DNA of 64,000 bases from Klebsiella sp. BIGb0407 (GTDB lineage: Bacteria; Pseudomonadota; Gammaproteobacteria; Enterobacterales; Enterobacteriaceae), in assembly GCF_024807845.1 (NCBI RefSeq), contig NZ_JANUEQ010000001.1:1234900-1298899 (forward strand), read 5' to 3'. A model generated the notes under the pieces. That model did not search any database. It was not told the origin of the DNA and saw only the letters and a list, made by a program, of their open reading frames with translations. Position numbers and translations under genes: made by a program. Shown piece after piece: positions 10,158 through 17,925 of this stretch. How positions within the stretch are numbered: the stretch's first letter is position 1; each line of letters opens with the position of its first letter.

Positions 10158-11390
10158 ATGGAACAGACTACCGGACTTATCCCCCTGGAAACTGCGCTGG
10201 AAAAGATGTTATCGGGTATCTCAGCAGTAACCGAAACGCAGACCTTAAGTTTACTCCAGGCAGCAGGACGCATTACTGCTACACCGGTTATCTCCCCTAT
10301 TGATGTTCCTGGTTTTGATAATTCAGCGATGGACGGTTATGGGGTAAGAATCTCGGATCTTGAATCCGGAGGCGTGTTATCGGTTGCAGGTAAAGCCTTT
10401 GCAGGCCAGCCATTTACCGGCCTCTGGCCTGAAAAGAGCTGTATTCGTATTATGACGGGTGCACCTATCCCGCCAGGAACTGAAGCCGTAATTATGCAAG
10501 AAGAAGCCGAAGTCACTGAGCATGGTGTACGCTTTCCTGTTTCTGTCCGCCCGGGTCAGAATATCCGCCGTCGTGGGGAAGATATTGTTGAAGGAGCCGC
10601 TGTCCTTAATGCCGGAATTAAACTGAGCGCTGCTGAACTGGCGATGATTGCCTCACTCGGCATCAAGGATGTTGAGGTATTTCGCCCGCTCAAAGTCGCC
10701 GTTTTCTCGACCGGCGATGAGCTGCGCTTGCCGGGCGAACCCCTTGCGGAAGGGCAGATTTACGATACCAACCGCCTGGCGGTCCATATCATGCTGTCAC
10801 AACTCGGTTGTGAGGTGACAGACCTCGGCATTATTCCGGATAACGAACAGGCTTTACGCGCTGCCTTCCAGCAGGCTTCTCAGCAAGCGGATGTGGTCAT
10901 CAGCAGCGGCGGCGTCTCCGTAGGTGAAGCCGATTATACGAAACAGATCCTCGAAGAACTGGGCGAGATAGGCTTCTGGAAACTTGCTATCAAGCCGGGT
11001 AAACCCTTTGCCTTTGGCCGTCTGAGTGATAGCTGGTTCTGCGGGTTACCAGGAAATCCGGTTTCAGCCGCAGTCACTTTTTATCAGTTAGTTCAACCAC
11101 TGCTGGCACGACTCAGCGGACAAACGGGCCTGGCTCTCCCCGCCCGACTACGCGTACGGACAGCAGAAAAACTGAAGAAAAGTCCGGGCCGACTGGATTT
11201 CCAGCGCGGTATTCTTAAAACAAATGATCAGGGCAACCTTGAAGTTCACAGCACCGGGCATCAGGGCTCGCATATTTTTAGCTCTTTCAGCCAGGCGAAC
11301 TGTTTTATCGTACTTGAGCGGGAACGTGGTCATGTCGAAGCCGGTGAATGGGTAGAGGTAGAACCTTTTAATTCACTGTTTGGGGGCTAG
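10158..11390 (+). CDS. moeA: Molybdopterin molybdenumtransferase MoeA
   Basis: Inserts molybdate into adenylylated molybdopterin in the last step of molybdenum cofactor synthesis in the cytoplasm. It has 410 residues (E. coli 411) and the same domain order: an N-terminal linker domain, the MoCF_biosynth domain with FSTGDEL and [13 protein letters not shown], and a C-terminal beta-barrel with SHIFSSFS and VEVEPFN. I chose ATG 10158 because GAGGA precedes it and it gives the family N-terminus ([13 protein letters not shown]). It is followed one base later by moeB. The cofactor would serve molybdoenzymes such as the BisC-like protein at 21.8 kb. Confidence 0.96.
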   Translation: MEQTTGLIPLETALEKMLSGISAVTETQTLSLLQAAGRITATPVISPIDVPGFDNSAMDGYGVRISDLESGGVLSVAGKAFAGQPFTGLWPEKSCIRIMTGAPIPPGTEAVIMQEEAEVTEHGVRFPVSVRPGQNIRRRGEDIVEGAAVLNAGIKLSAAELAMIASLGIKDVEVFRPLKVAVFSTGDELRLPGEPLAEGQIYDTNRLAVHIMLSQLGCEVTDLGIIPDNEQALRAAFQQASQQADVVISSGGVSVGEADYTKQILEELGEIGFWKLAIKPGKPFAFGRLSDSWFCGLPGNPVSAAVTFYQLVQPLLARLSGQTGLALPARLRVRTAEKLKKSPGRLDFQRGILKTNDQGNLEVHSTGHQGSHIFSSFSQANCFIVLERERGHVEAGEWVEVEPFNSLFGG

Positions 11391-11391
11391 G

Positions 11392-12156
11392 ATGGAAGAG
11401 CTGACTGATGCTGAAATGCTGCGTTATAACCGCCAGATAGTACTGCGGAATTTTGATTTTGACGGACAGGAAAAATTGAAAGGCTCCCGGGTCTTCGTTG
11501 TCGGTCTCGGTGGTTTAGGGTGTGCCGCAACGCAATATCTGGCGGCGGCAGGTGTCGGGCATTTGACTTTGCTCGACTTTGATACCGTGGCTCTGTCCAA
11601 CCTTCAGCGTCAGACCTTGCATCATGATATCGATATCGGTCAGCCTAAAGTCCTTTCAGCCCGAGAGTCGCTGACGGCGATAAATCCGCATATACAAATT
11701 GAGATTATCAATGGCCAGTTAACGGAGCTGCAGCTACACCAGCAAATTTCCGGGCACGATATTGTGCTGGACTGTACCGATAATATTGAAATCCGTCAGC
11801 AGCTTAATCGTGGCTGTTTTGCGCATACCGTTCCGCTAGTTTCCGGAGCGGCCATTCGCATGGAAGGGCAGATAAGCGTCTTTACTTATCAACCCGGCAC
11901 GCCTTGTTACCGCTGCCTGAGCCGGCTGTTTGGTGATGCGACTCTGAGTTGTGTTGAAGCTGGCGTGATGGCGCCTCTGGTGGGCGTAATTGGCTCACTA
12001 CAAGCGATGGAAACGATTAAAGTTCTCACTCACTTTGGTACCCCGCCAACAGGCAAGATAGTGATGTATGACGCTATGACTTGCCAGTTCAGGGAAATGA
12101 AGCTGATGCGCGATCCACAATGTGATGTCTGCGGAAACAACGAGCCTGCCCATTGA
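11392..12156 (+). CDS. moeB: Molybdopterin-synthase adenylyltransferase MoeB
   Basis: Adenylates the C-terminus of MoaD so that it can be loaded with sulfur for molybdopterin synthesis. An E1/ThiF-like fold is evident from the nucleotide-binding VGLGGLGCAATQYLAAAG, the DFDTVALSNLQRQ motif, and zinc cysteine pairs CYRC and CDVC. The protein has 254 residues, close to E. coli's 249. The ATG at 11392 follows the moeA stop by one base, which indicates translational coupling as in E. coli. A bidirectional terminator follows. Confidence 0.95.
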   Translation: MEELTDAEMLRYNRQIVLRNFDFDGQEKLKGSRVFVVGLGGLGCAATQYLAAAGVGHLTLLDFDTVALSNLQRQTLHHDIDIGQPKVLSARESLTAINPHIQIEIINGQLTELQLHQQISGHDIVLDCTDNIEIRQQLNRGCFAHTVPLVSGAAIRMEGQISVFTYQPGTPCYRCLSRLFGDATLSCVEAGVMAPLVGVIGSLQAMETIKVLTHFGTPPTGKIVMYDAMTCQFREMKLMRDPQCDVCGNNEPAH

Positions 12157-12166
12157 CTCTGTGAAG

Positions 12167-12194
12167 AAAAAAGCGTTGTATTTACAACGCTTTT
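12167..12194. terminator. Bidirectional terminator between moeB and mgtC
   Basis: A perfect stem AAGCGTTGTA/TACAACGCTT with a two-base loop is flanked by an A run on the left and TTTT on the right. It can end both the plus-strand moeAB transcript and the minus-strand mgtC transcript. Confidence 0.85.
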
Positions 12195-12200
12195 AAGTCG

Positions 12201-12905
12201 CTATTCGCTGTCCATATCACACAGCTGCCATCTGACAGAACTGACCCCTTTTTCAAGGCTGATCCGACTGACCAGGTTTTCTAGCTGGTCAGTTAATTTA
12301 GGGGGTCCGGTGACTTCTGCATTAACCTCCATTTTGGAAGGCGGTACCAGATCTTCACTATGAAGTGACTGCAAACGCAGACCACTGTTTCCCAGGCTGT
12401 GTAGCATCAGGCTGCGTACCTGTACCTCATCCTGTGCCTGGCAGATAATACGTACTTTGTAGTGCTGAATAACCTCGCTCGCCGGGATAACCGACTGCCG
12501 GTTAAACCCCGCCGCCAAGTCACGTAATAATATATTGGCACACAATACGACCAAACTGCCTATCGCAGCTTCGAGCAATAGTCCCATACTACACAGCACA
12601 CCAATTGCGGCAGTACACCACAGTGTGGCGGCAGTATTCAGCCCACGCACATTTAGCCCGTCTCGCATAATCACGCCGCCCCCCAGGAAACCAATACCCG
12701 AGACCACATAGGCGGCAACTCGAGGTGCATCAGCCGTCATTCCCGGGACAGCCTGTGTCATTAAAACAAATAAACAGGCTCCCGTACTCACCAGGGCATT
12801 AGTACGAAGTCCGGTGAGACGCTGACGTAGCTGACGTTCACTGCCAATCAAAGCACCCAGTACCAGTGCAACGGCAACGCGCAGTAAAAATATTTTCCAG
12901 TCCAT
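12201..12905 (-). CDS. mgtC: MgtC/SapB family virulence and Mg-homeostasis protein
   Basis: Inner-membrane protein that in Salmonella inhibits the F1Fo ATP synthase and is needed for growth in macrophages and low magnesium. This 234-residue protein has the MgtC membrane domain with ALIGSERQLRQRLTGLRTNA, VSGIGFLGGGVIMRDG and NVRGLNTAATLWC. It also has the roughly 90-residue C-terminal domain of true MgtC, which the SapB/YhiD type has in a different form. I chose ATG 12905 (AGTGAG upstream) over an in-frame ATG at 12968 that has no ribosome site. A 21-codon leader ORF ends 13 bases upstream. It lies downstream of mgtE on the same strand. Confidence 0.88.
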   Translation of the reverse strand: MDWKIFLLRVAVALVLGALIGSERQLRQRLTGLRTNALVSTGACLFVLMTQAVPGMTADAPRVAAYVVSGIGFLGGGVIMRDGLNVRGLNTAATLWCTAAIGVLCSMGLLLEAAIGSLVVLCANILLRDLAAGFNRQSVIPASEVIQHYKVRIICQAQDEVQVRSLMLHSLGNSGLRLQSLHSEDLVPPSKMEVNAEVTGPPKLTDQLENLVSRISLEKGVSSVRWQLCDMDSE

Positions 12906-12918
12906 GATAATACTCACT

Positions 12919-12984
12919 CTACAGAGCAATAATTGCCTGTCCTCGAGGCAATTTAAATGAAGTGACATGGATTACAGCAGGCAT
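12919..12984 (-). CDS. Putative 21-residue regulatory leader peptide of mgtC
   Basis: A short ORF with product MPAVIHVTSFKLPRGQAII followed by AL. It starts with ATG at 12984 behind AGGTGA (5-base spacing), and its TAG ends 13 bases before the mgtC start. Codons in its second half form a stem-loop (AATTGCCT/AGGCAATT, about 12932-12954). The layout, a well-initiated short frame ending in the ribosome site of mgtC, recalls the mgtM and mgtP leader peptides of Salmonella mgtC, but the sequence is not proline-rich and I see no similarity. The function is inferred. Confidence 0.45.
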   Translation of the reverse strand: MPAVIHVTSFKLPRGQAIIAL

Positions 12985-13172
12985 GGACATCACCTGATGG
13001 CAATATCGCAATTTGACGGAAGGAAACTGAAGACAAGGATCCTGAGCCTTAACACGCAGCTAAGACAGAACCCGAATTAATGAGGTTATCTTAGAGCACG
13101 TACCTGTTGTAATCGTCCGGGACTTATGTCCAATGCAGTAACCCTCTAAAGTAAAAAAGCTAATATGAGTCA

Positions 13173-13192
13173 GGCAGGGATAACTCCCTGCC
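13173..13192 (-). terminator. Stem-loop downstream of mgtE
   Basis: GGCAGGGA/TCCCTGCC form a perfect 8-bp stem with a TAAC loop, 13 bases after the mgtE stop. The T run (TTTTTTAC) comes only about 15 bases further on, so this may be a processing or stabilising hairpin rather than a clean terminator. Confidence 0.5.
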
Positions 13193-13204
13193 CTCTGTCA
13201 TTCA

Positions 13205-14242
13205 CTAAATCGTCAGCATCACTTTGGCAATCTGAAAATAGATAATCAGTCCGGTACCATCGATAAGCGTCGAGATAAAGGGGGCCGAAACCAGTGCTGG
13301 GTCGATATTAATACGGCGTAATAGCATCGGAATTATCGAGGAAACCACCGCACTCCAGATAGTAATCGCAATCAGCGTTAAACTGACAACCGTCATCACC
13401 TCAAAACCGACACCCAACGTCCATGCCCGAATGAAGCCTGCAGTACCTATCGTCAGGGCGATTAATATCGCAGCGGAGACTTCTTTACGCAGAATCGCAC
13501 CTAAGTCTTTCAGACCGACCTCACCGAGCGCCATTGCTCTGACCAAGGTTGAGGTAATTTGCGTTCCGGTATTTCCCCCGGTACCAATCAATAACGGAAT
13601 AAAGAACGCCAGGGCAATCGCCGTCTCCAGCTGATCTTCAAATGATTTAATAACTGTTCCGGTATAAGCTTCTGCCACAAAGAGCAGTAATAACCAGACC
13701 GATCGTTTGCGCCACAGGGTAAAAATACTGTTTTCCAGATAAGGAATATCCAGAGGTGATGAAGCCCCCTGGAGCTGACTGTCTTCAGTCCCCTCATCTT
13801 CTTTTAGCTCAGCAATTTCCTTTGGCCCTAATATGCCAACAATTTTGCCATTATTAAGTACCGGAATATAACTCACCGCAGTCTGTTTTAAAAAAACGCT
13901 GGTTTCATGACGCGGTTTATCTATTAACAGAGAATGCTTAATCCCTGTCATTAAATCGCCGATCAAGGCATCTGTATTCGCGTCCAGTAAACTTTTTACT
14001 GTCACCAGACCTAAAAGATAACCGTCATCGTCGACAACAAATATTTGCGGGGCAATATATTCACTGTCAATATCAGAAAAGAATTTTTCACGTGCGGTAT
14101 TTACATCGGTCACAGCTGAGAGAGCCAGATAATTCTGCGTCATATAGGACGCAATATCGTGGCTTTGCTGTGGGGTATTGTCTGCTGTACAGGCCAGAGA
14201 CTGAGCGTTGTTGTGCACTACGTCTGGAGTTGAAAAGGTCAT
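13205..14242 (-). CDS. mgtE: MgtE-type magnesium transporter
   Basis: Inner-membrane Mg2+ channel/transporter. The 345-residue protein has a pair of CBS domains (about residues 30-145; IFVVDDDGYLLGLVTVKSLL and YIPVLNNGKIVGILG) and a five-helix membrane domain. That domain has the conserved FFIPLLIGTGGNTGTQ and VRAMALGE motifs that line the Mg2+ path. It is shorter than Thermus MgtE (about 450) because most of the N-terminal superhelical domain is missing, as in other short MgtE proteins. The ATG has GGGGAA upstream. An M-box riboswitch in the leader implies control by cytoplasmic Mg2+. Confidence 0.9.
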   Translation of the reverse strand: MTFSTPDVVHNNAQSLACTADNTPQQSHDIASYMTQNYLALSAVTDVNTAREKFFSDIDSEYIAPQIFVVDDDGYLLGLVTVKSLLDANTDALIGDLMTGIKHSLLIDKPRHETSVFLKQTAVSYIPVLNNGKIVGILGPKEIAELKEDEGTEDSQLQGASSPLDIPYLENSIFTLWRKRSVWLLLLFVAEAYTGTVIKSFEDQLETAIALAFFIPLLIGTGGNTGTQITSTLVRAMALGEVGLKDLGAILRKEVSAAILIALTIGTAGFIRAWTLGVGFEVMTVVSLTLIAITIWSAVVSSIIPMLLRRINIDPALVSAPFISTLIDGTGLIIYFQIAKVMLTI

Positions 14243-14318
14243 GATTAATTTCCCCGATTACTGTTTTATAATAAACAGAACTCATCTGGGGCGAAGCAAG
14301 ATATGAGAGTGCTAACGC

Positions 14319-14486
14319 TATCTCCATGTCTCGGTTTTAGCACTGTACAACGTATCCCCTGAATATCAGGAGGAAGTTACCTGGGGTTATACCTTGACTC
14401 GATATAACCTGTCCTAATCTTGGGCGTCTCTCGACGTCGTCAGATCAGTAACCTATGTTTGTACAGGAGCCTCGCCTAACGAGATA
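14319..14486 (-). promoter_or_regulatory. M-box (ykoK leader) magnesium riboswitch upstream of mgtE
   Basis: Read on the minus strand, the leader contains CTCGTTAGGCGAGGCTCCTG, ACAAACATAGGTTACTG, GTCGAGAGACGCC and GTACAGTGCTAAAACC, in the order of the Bacillus M-box consensus. TATCTC (14486-14481) and GAGATA (14324-14319) can form the closing P1 helix. GTGCTAA of the aptamer can alternatively pair with TTAGCAC just downstream (about 14309-14315), a plausible switching helix. No clear terminator follows, so control may be translational or Rho-linked. The M-box senses Mg2+ and shuts off transporter expression when it is abundant. Confidence 0.88.
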
Positions 14487-14684
14487 CTGCAAAATCTTCG
14501 CGGCAGATTCTATTCCAATCTATTTCCAGTGCAATACAAAAGGTTAGTGTCGTTTAGTATTCATTTATATTTCCCGGGAAATAAATGAATAGATGAAAAA
14601 CCACAACACAAAATTAACGTTTTCATCCTGAGTTTAACAATTTATTTATCCTGATTAATCAGGAGTATCCTCTGAATAGGGAAC

Positions 14685-14716
14685 ATAAATCCTGGAAATG
14701 ATTATCCAGGATTTAT
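14685..14716 (-). terminator. Stem-loop after the small secreted-protein gene
   Basis: A perfect 11-bp inverted repeat ATAAATCCTGG/CCAGGATTTAT with a 10-base loop lies 12 bases downstream of the stop of the 98-codon gene. A second small stem (CCACTCTC/GAGAGTGG, about 14722-14740) overlaps that stop codon. Confidence 0.55.
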
Positions 14717-14727
14717 CACCGCCACTC

Positions 14728-15024
14728 TCAATGGAGAGTGGAATAACCCTCATCACTATTAAATGAAGAAAAATTTGGATCGCTGTAACGCAGGCGATGG
14801 GGTTTATCCACCCGACCAAACATATCAGGAAGGCTGGATTTATGTTCAGGTAAGCTGAAAGATGATGGCGGTTGTCGCCATTGATTCTGCCCTTCTCCTG
14901 AATGTTGTATTGCGTCCGTTGTCTGATTCTTCTCCGCCTGCCACTTCAGTGCGAAATCGGCTTTCGCACTTGCTCCCAAGCTTGTAGAGCAAAACAGTAG
15001 TATCACTATCCATAGTTTATTCAT
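14728..15024 (-). CDS. Small secreted protein of unknown function
   Basis: A 98-residue product starting at ATG 15024 with AAGGGA upstream. The first 22 residues form a clear Sec signal peptide (KLWIVILLFCSTSLGASAKA, then DFAL). The mature part is polar and rich in Gln, Ser and Pro, with no cysteine after the signal, and I recognise no domain. It reads toward mgtE but is separated from it by stem-loops and the M-box leader, so it is probably its own transcription unit. Periplasmic location is inferred from the signal peptide. Confidence 0.6.
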   Translation of the reverse strand: MNKLWIVILLFCSTSLGASAKADFALKWQAEKNQTTDAIQHSGEGQNQWRQPPSSFSLPEHKSSLPDMFGRVDKPHRLRYSDPNFSSFNSDEGYSTLH

Positions 15025-15241
15025 CTGTTATCCCTTACTGGCATTTATCAGCATGCAAAAGCGCTGCCATTCACAACGCATTAACAGCATAATATTTCAC
15101 CCGTTAAGATAATTTCAAAAAACAATCCACAAAAGAGTCAAATTAATGGCTGAAAGCACTAAATAAGCGGTCATTTATCATCAGATAGCACTTATCATTT
15201 ATTGGCTGTTGTTGATTTGTTCACATAATGATAGCATCTTC

Positions 15242-15270
15242 AATCTAGCCATTTAGACGGCTAGATTGAT
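15242..15270 (+). promoter_or_regulatory. Inverted repeat with MetJ-box resemblance before mtnB
   Basis: AATCTAGCC/GGCTAGATT is a perfect 9-bp inverted repeat (15242-15250 and 15259-15267). It overlaps AGACGGCT-AGATTGAT (15255-15270), which matches two tandem met boxes (AGACGTCT) at 7 and 5 of 8 positions. Control of a methionine-salvage gene by MetJ would make sense, but the second box is weak. Confidence 0.4.
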
Positions 15271-15298
15271 AAATACGCAACAGGAAAGGAAAATCGTT

Positions 15299-15910
15299 AT
15301 GTGGCAAGAAAGACTGGCGCAATTAGTCACTACCTGTCATTGGATTGGTGCCAAAGGCTGGGCACCGGCAACGGGCGGAAATATGTCTATTCGTCAGGAT
15401 GTTGAGTGGTGCTGGCTGAGCGAATCAGGCCGTGATAAAGGCACTCTGACAACGGAAGACTTTCTGCAGGTCGATATCGCCAGTAATCTGGCCCCTTCCG
15501 GACGTAAACCCTCGGCGGAAACCGGCTTACATACGCTAATTTATCGTCTGTTTCCTGAGGCGAATGTCGTGCTGCACGTTCATACGGTTAATGCCACCGT
15601 TCTGTCACGTATTGAGAAACGCGACGTGCTGAATATTCATGGCTATGAAATGCAGAAATCGCTCGGCGGCCAGACCAATCATCTTGATACTCTGCCGATA
15701 GCTATTTTTGAAAACTCTCAGGATATTGATGGCTTGTCGAAACATATTGAACAATATGCACAGCAGCATCCCCTGCAATATGGCTTCCTGTTACGCGGGC
15801 ACGGTCTGACCTGCTGGGGTAAAGACGTCAGCGAAGCGCGTCGTCATCTTGAAGGACTGGAATTCTTATTTGAGTGTGAGATGCAGCGCCGTCTTTACGA
15901 GCGCGATTAG
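15299..15910 (+). CDS. mtnB: Methylthioribulose-1-phosphate dehydratase MtnB
   Basis: Class II aldolase-family enzyme that dehydrates 5-methylthioribulose-1-phosphate in the methionine salvage pathway. At 203 residues it matches Klebsiella MtnB (204) closely: CHWIGAKGW-PATGGNMS, SGRKPSAETGLHTLIYRL, zinc ligands HVHTVNA and RGHGL, and the C-terminal SEARRHLEGLEFLFECE. I chose ATG 15299 because AGGAAAGGA precedes it. The other mtn genes (A, C, D, K) are not in the window. It converges on a sugar importer/kinase operon. Confidence 0.9.
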   Translation: MWQERLAQLVTTCHWIGAKGWAPATGGNMSIRQDVEWCWLSESGRDKGTLTTEDFLQVDIASNLAPSGRKPSAETGLHTLIYRLFPEANVVLHVHTVNATVLSRIEKRDVLNIHGYEMQKSLGGQTNHLDTLPIAIFENSQDIDGLSKHIEQYAQQHPLQYGFLLRGHGLTCWGKDVSEARRHLEGLEFLFECEMQRRLYERD

Positions 15911-15920
15911 TCCCGACGAT

Positions 15921-15952
15921 TTTTAACCGGTCACTGAATGTGACCGGTTTTC
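15921..15952. terminator. Bidirectional terminator between mtnB and the PfkB kinase gene
   Basis: A perfect 10-bp stem AACCGGTCAC/GTGACCGGTT with a TGAAT loop is flanked by TTTT/AAAA tracts on both sides, between convergent genes. Confidence 0.85.
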
Positions 15953-15958
15953 ACAATA

Positions 15959-16903
15959 TCAGGCATTAACGGGCGTATTCGCCATAAACTCTTGCAGCTG
16001 CTGCCAGTCTACCAGACCTGCATCTGACCCCAGCCCTGTCGCCACCAGTGCCGCAACCGCGGAACCAATCTGACAAGCTTCTTCAACAGAATGGCCTTTT
16101 GCCAGAGCGGCGATAAAACCGCCGCAATAGCTATCGCCACAGCCCGTGGTATCGCTCGCCACTATCTGATAAGACGGGATACGCACCACCGATCTCTGTT
16201 TAAATAACAGTGAGCCCTGCGCACCATCTTTAAAGATACAACAGCCAGCGCCCAAGTCATGGAAGAAGGCGGCTATCTCAGCCGGATCGGTTAAACCAGA
16301 AATATAGGCGGCCTCTTCCAGCGCAGGCATAAAGTAGTCAACGTAGGGCAGTAATGGCCGTAGCAGTTCCAGCGTTCCCGGATTTGGCGCGATTAAATCG
16401 AAACTGGTCGTGATGCCACGATCATGAGCTGCTTTAAGCAACTTAGCGCTTTGTCCCTGATCCATCGCGGCCAGTAATCCCGTTCCACCGTGATGGAGAA
16501 AACGGCAGTCGAGTATCTCGTCAAAGCTTTCTTCACTGACAAAAAGCTCATCTGAAGCCCCCCGGCAATGCAGTGCCGGACGCTCACCATTGGGTCTGAC
16601 AGGTAAGATAGTCGCTGAAGTTTCTTTATTTGAAGTCCGCTGAATTAATGAACAGTCGATACCCAGACGCTGATAAGCGCCCAGAATAAACTCGGCTTTT
16701 TCATCGTTCCCCAGACAGGCAACGGTTGACGTGCGGATACCCAATTTCGCCGCATTAACCAGTGCCCCGGCAGCGGTTCCAGCCGGATTAAGCCGAATTT
16801 GCTCGATAAACTGTACGCCACCACCGGCAGGGATTTCGACCACCGGTCGGCCTGCAATATCCAGAATGGTCAGGCCGACAAAAACCGCATCAAATTTACT
16901 CAC
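15959..16903 (-). CDS. PfkB-family carbohydrate kinase
   Basis: Cytoplasmic sugar kinase of the ribokinase/PfkB fold, 314 residues. The C-terminal signature reads DTTGCGDSYCGGF, so the usual GAGD anion hole is GCGD, with the catalytic Asp kept. The N-terminal GG motif (NPAGTAAGALVNAAKLG) is also clear. I chose the GTG at 16903 because GAGG lies 6 bases upstream; a TTG at 16915 overlaps the permease stop. It is the last gene of an SBP-ATPase-permease-permease-kinase operon and presumably phosphorylates the imported sugar. The substrate is unknown. Confidence 0.85.
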   Translation of the reverse strand: MSKFDAVFVGLTILDIAGRPVVEIPAGGGVQFIEQIRLNPAGTAAGALVNAAKLGIRTSTVACLGNDEKAEFILGAYQRLGIDCSLIQRTSNKETSATILPVRPNGERPALHCRGASDELFVSEESFDEILDCRFLHHGGTGLLAAMDQGQSAKLLKAAHDRGITTSFDLIAPNPGTLELLRPLLPYVDYFMPALEEAAYISGLTDPAEIAAFFHDLGAGCCIFKDGAQGSLLFKQRSVVRIPSYQIVASDTTGCGDSYCGGFIAALAKGHSVEEACQIGSAVAALVATGLGSDAGLVDWQQLQEFMANTPVNA

Positions 16904-16911
16904 AGATGACC

Positions 16912-17925
16912 TCAAACATGTTGCTGACGCAGACGGGCTTGCCAGAACGAGACCGCCAGCGCCACGACTAAAATAATCCCCACCAGAGCATCTTTAACCA
17001 GATAGTTAAGGCCCATTAGGTTGAGTCCGTTATTCACGATCGCCAGGAATAATACGCCGCCAAGCGTACCGCTCATACTGACACGTCCCTGCCGGTTAAA
17101 GGCAGTTCCAATAAACACCGCGGCAATAGAGTCCATCAAATAGGACTGCCCTGCCAGCGGCGTAAACTGTCGCAGGTTAGCTGAAAGGATAATCCCCCCG
17201 ACCGCACACAGGGTTGAAGCAATCACCAGCACCCAAAAGAGTGTGCGTTTATCGGCAATACCCGCGATGCGGGACGCTTCACTGTTCTGCCCGACAGCGC
17301 GAACTTGTTTACCAAACAGGGTACGCTCGGTTAATAGCCATGCGGCCAGCCATATCACCAGCACGATAATAACCGGGATCGGGATCCCCAGGACATCGCC
17401 CACGGCCAGGTTATGGTACTCCGGCGCCATACGTCTCATGGCAATCGCGCCACCACCATCGGTATAGATACGTTCAACGCTGCTGGCGATAAACCATGTT
17501 CCCAGGGTCGCAAGGAAGGGTTTAATACGACAGACAATGATTAAAAAGGCGTTGACCAGCCCGATAGTCATGCCCCCGAGTAAGGCAAACATAACCGCCA
17601 TTTCCCAGGGAAGATGCCAGGTTTTCAAAGCGATTAATGCCATCATGGCACCAAAATCAATCGCGACGCCGACGGATAAATCAATAGCCCCGGCACTGAC
17701 AATCAGCGTCATCGCCAAGGCAACAATCAGTAAAATGGCACTACCCTGTAGTAAATTGCTCCAGTTATCCAGGGTCAAAAAGACCGGGTTGGACCAGCTA
17801 AATAACAGAATAAACGCCAGCGTGACCAGAGCAAAGCACAGGCGCGACAACCAGGCGCGCAGATTGCTCCCCCGCTTATCTGTCGTGACCGTAGAGGTTA
17901 CTGACAGGACTGAAAGTAACTTCAT
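16912..17925 (-). CDS. Ribose-type ABC transporter permease (second)
   Basis: Inner-membrane permease of the RbsC/BPD_transp_2 family, 337 residues with about ten membrane segments. The family motif region ALAMTLIVSAGAIDLSVG and the coupling region AVGQNSEASRIAGI are present. It overlaps the preceding permease stop by one base and is the fourth gene of the operon. Two different permeases suggest a heterodimeric channel, as in the LsrCD and YtfT/YjfF systems. Confidence 0.85.
   Translation of the reverse strand: MKLLSVLSVTSTVTTDKRGSNLRAWLSRLCFALVTLAFILLFSWSNPVFLTLDNWSNLLQGSAILLIVALAMTLIVSAGAIDLSVGVAIDFGAMMALIALKTWHLPWEMAVMFALLGGMTIGLVNAFLIIVCRIKPFLATLGTWFIASSVERIYTDGGGAIAMRRMAPEYHNLAVGDVLGIPIPVIIVLVIWLAAWLLTERTLFGKQVRAVGQNSEASRIAGIADKRTLFWVLVIASTLCAVGGIILSANLRQFTPLAGQSYLMDSIAAVFIGTAFNRQGRVSMSGTLGGVLFLAIVNNGLNLMGLNYLVKDALVGIILVVALAVSFWQARLRQQHV

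Noticed and set aside
12906-12968. Longer MgtC start at 12968
   Set aside because: No ribosome site, and the added residues are not part of the MgtC family; the leader ORF in another frame explains the region better.
13021-13160. A second M-box or Mg-sensing leader before mgtC
   Set aside because: The minus-strand sequence lacks the GTTAGGCGAGGCTCCTG and GTCGAGAGACGCC segments seen before mgtE.
14565-14590. TTTCCCGGGAAATAA near 14575 as a third copy of the 12-bp effector-linked element
   Set aside because: Only partly matches TTCCCGAGAAAA and does not precede a related gene.
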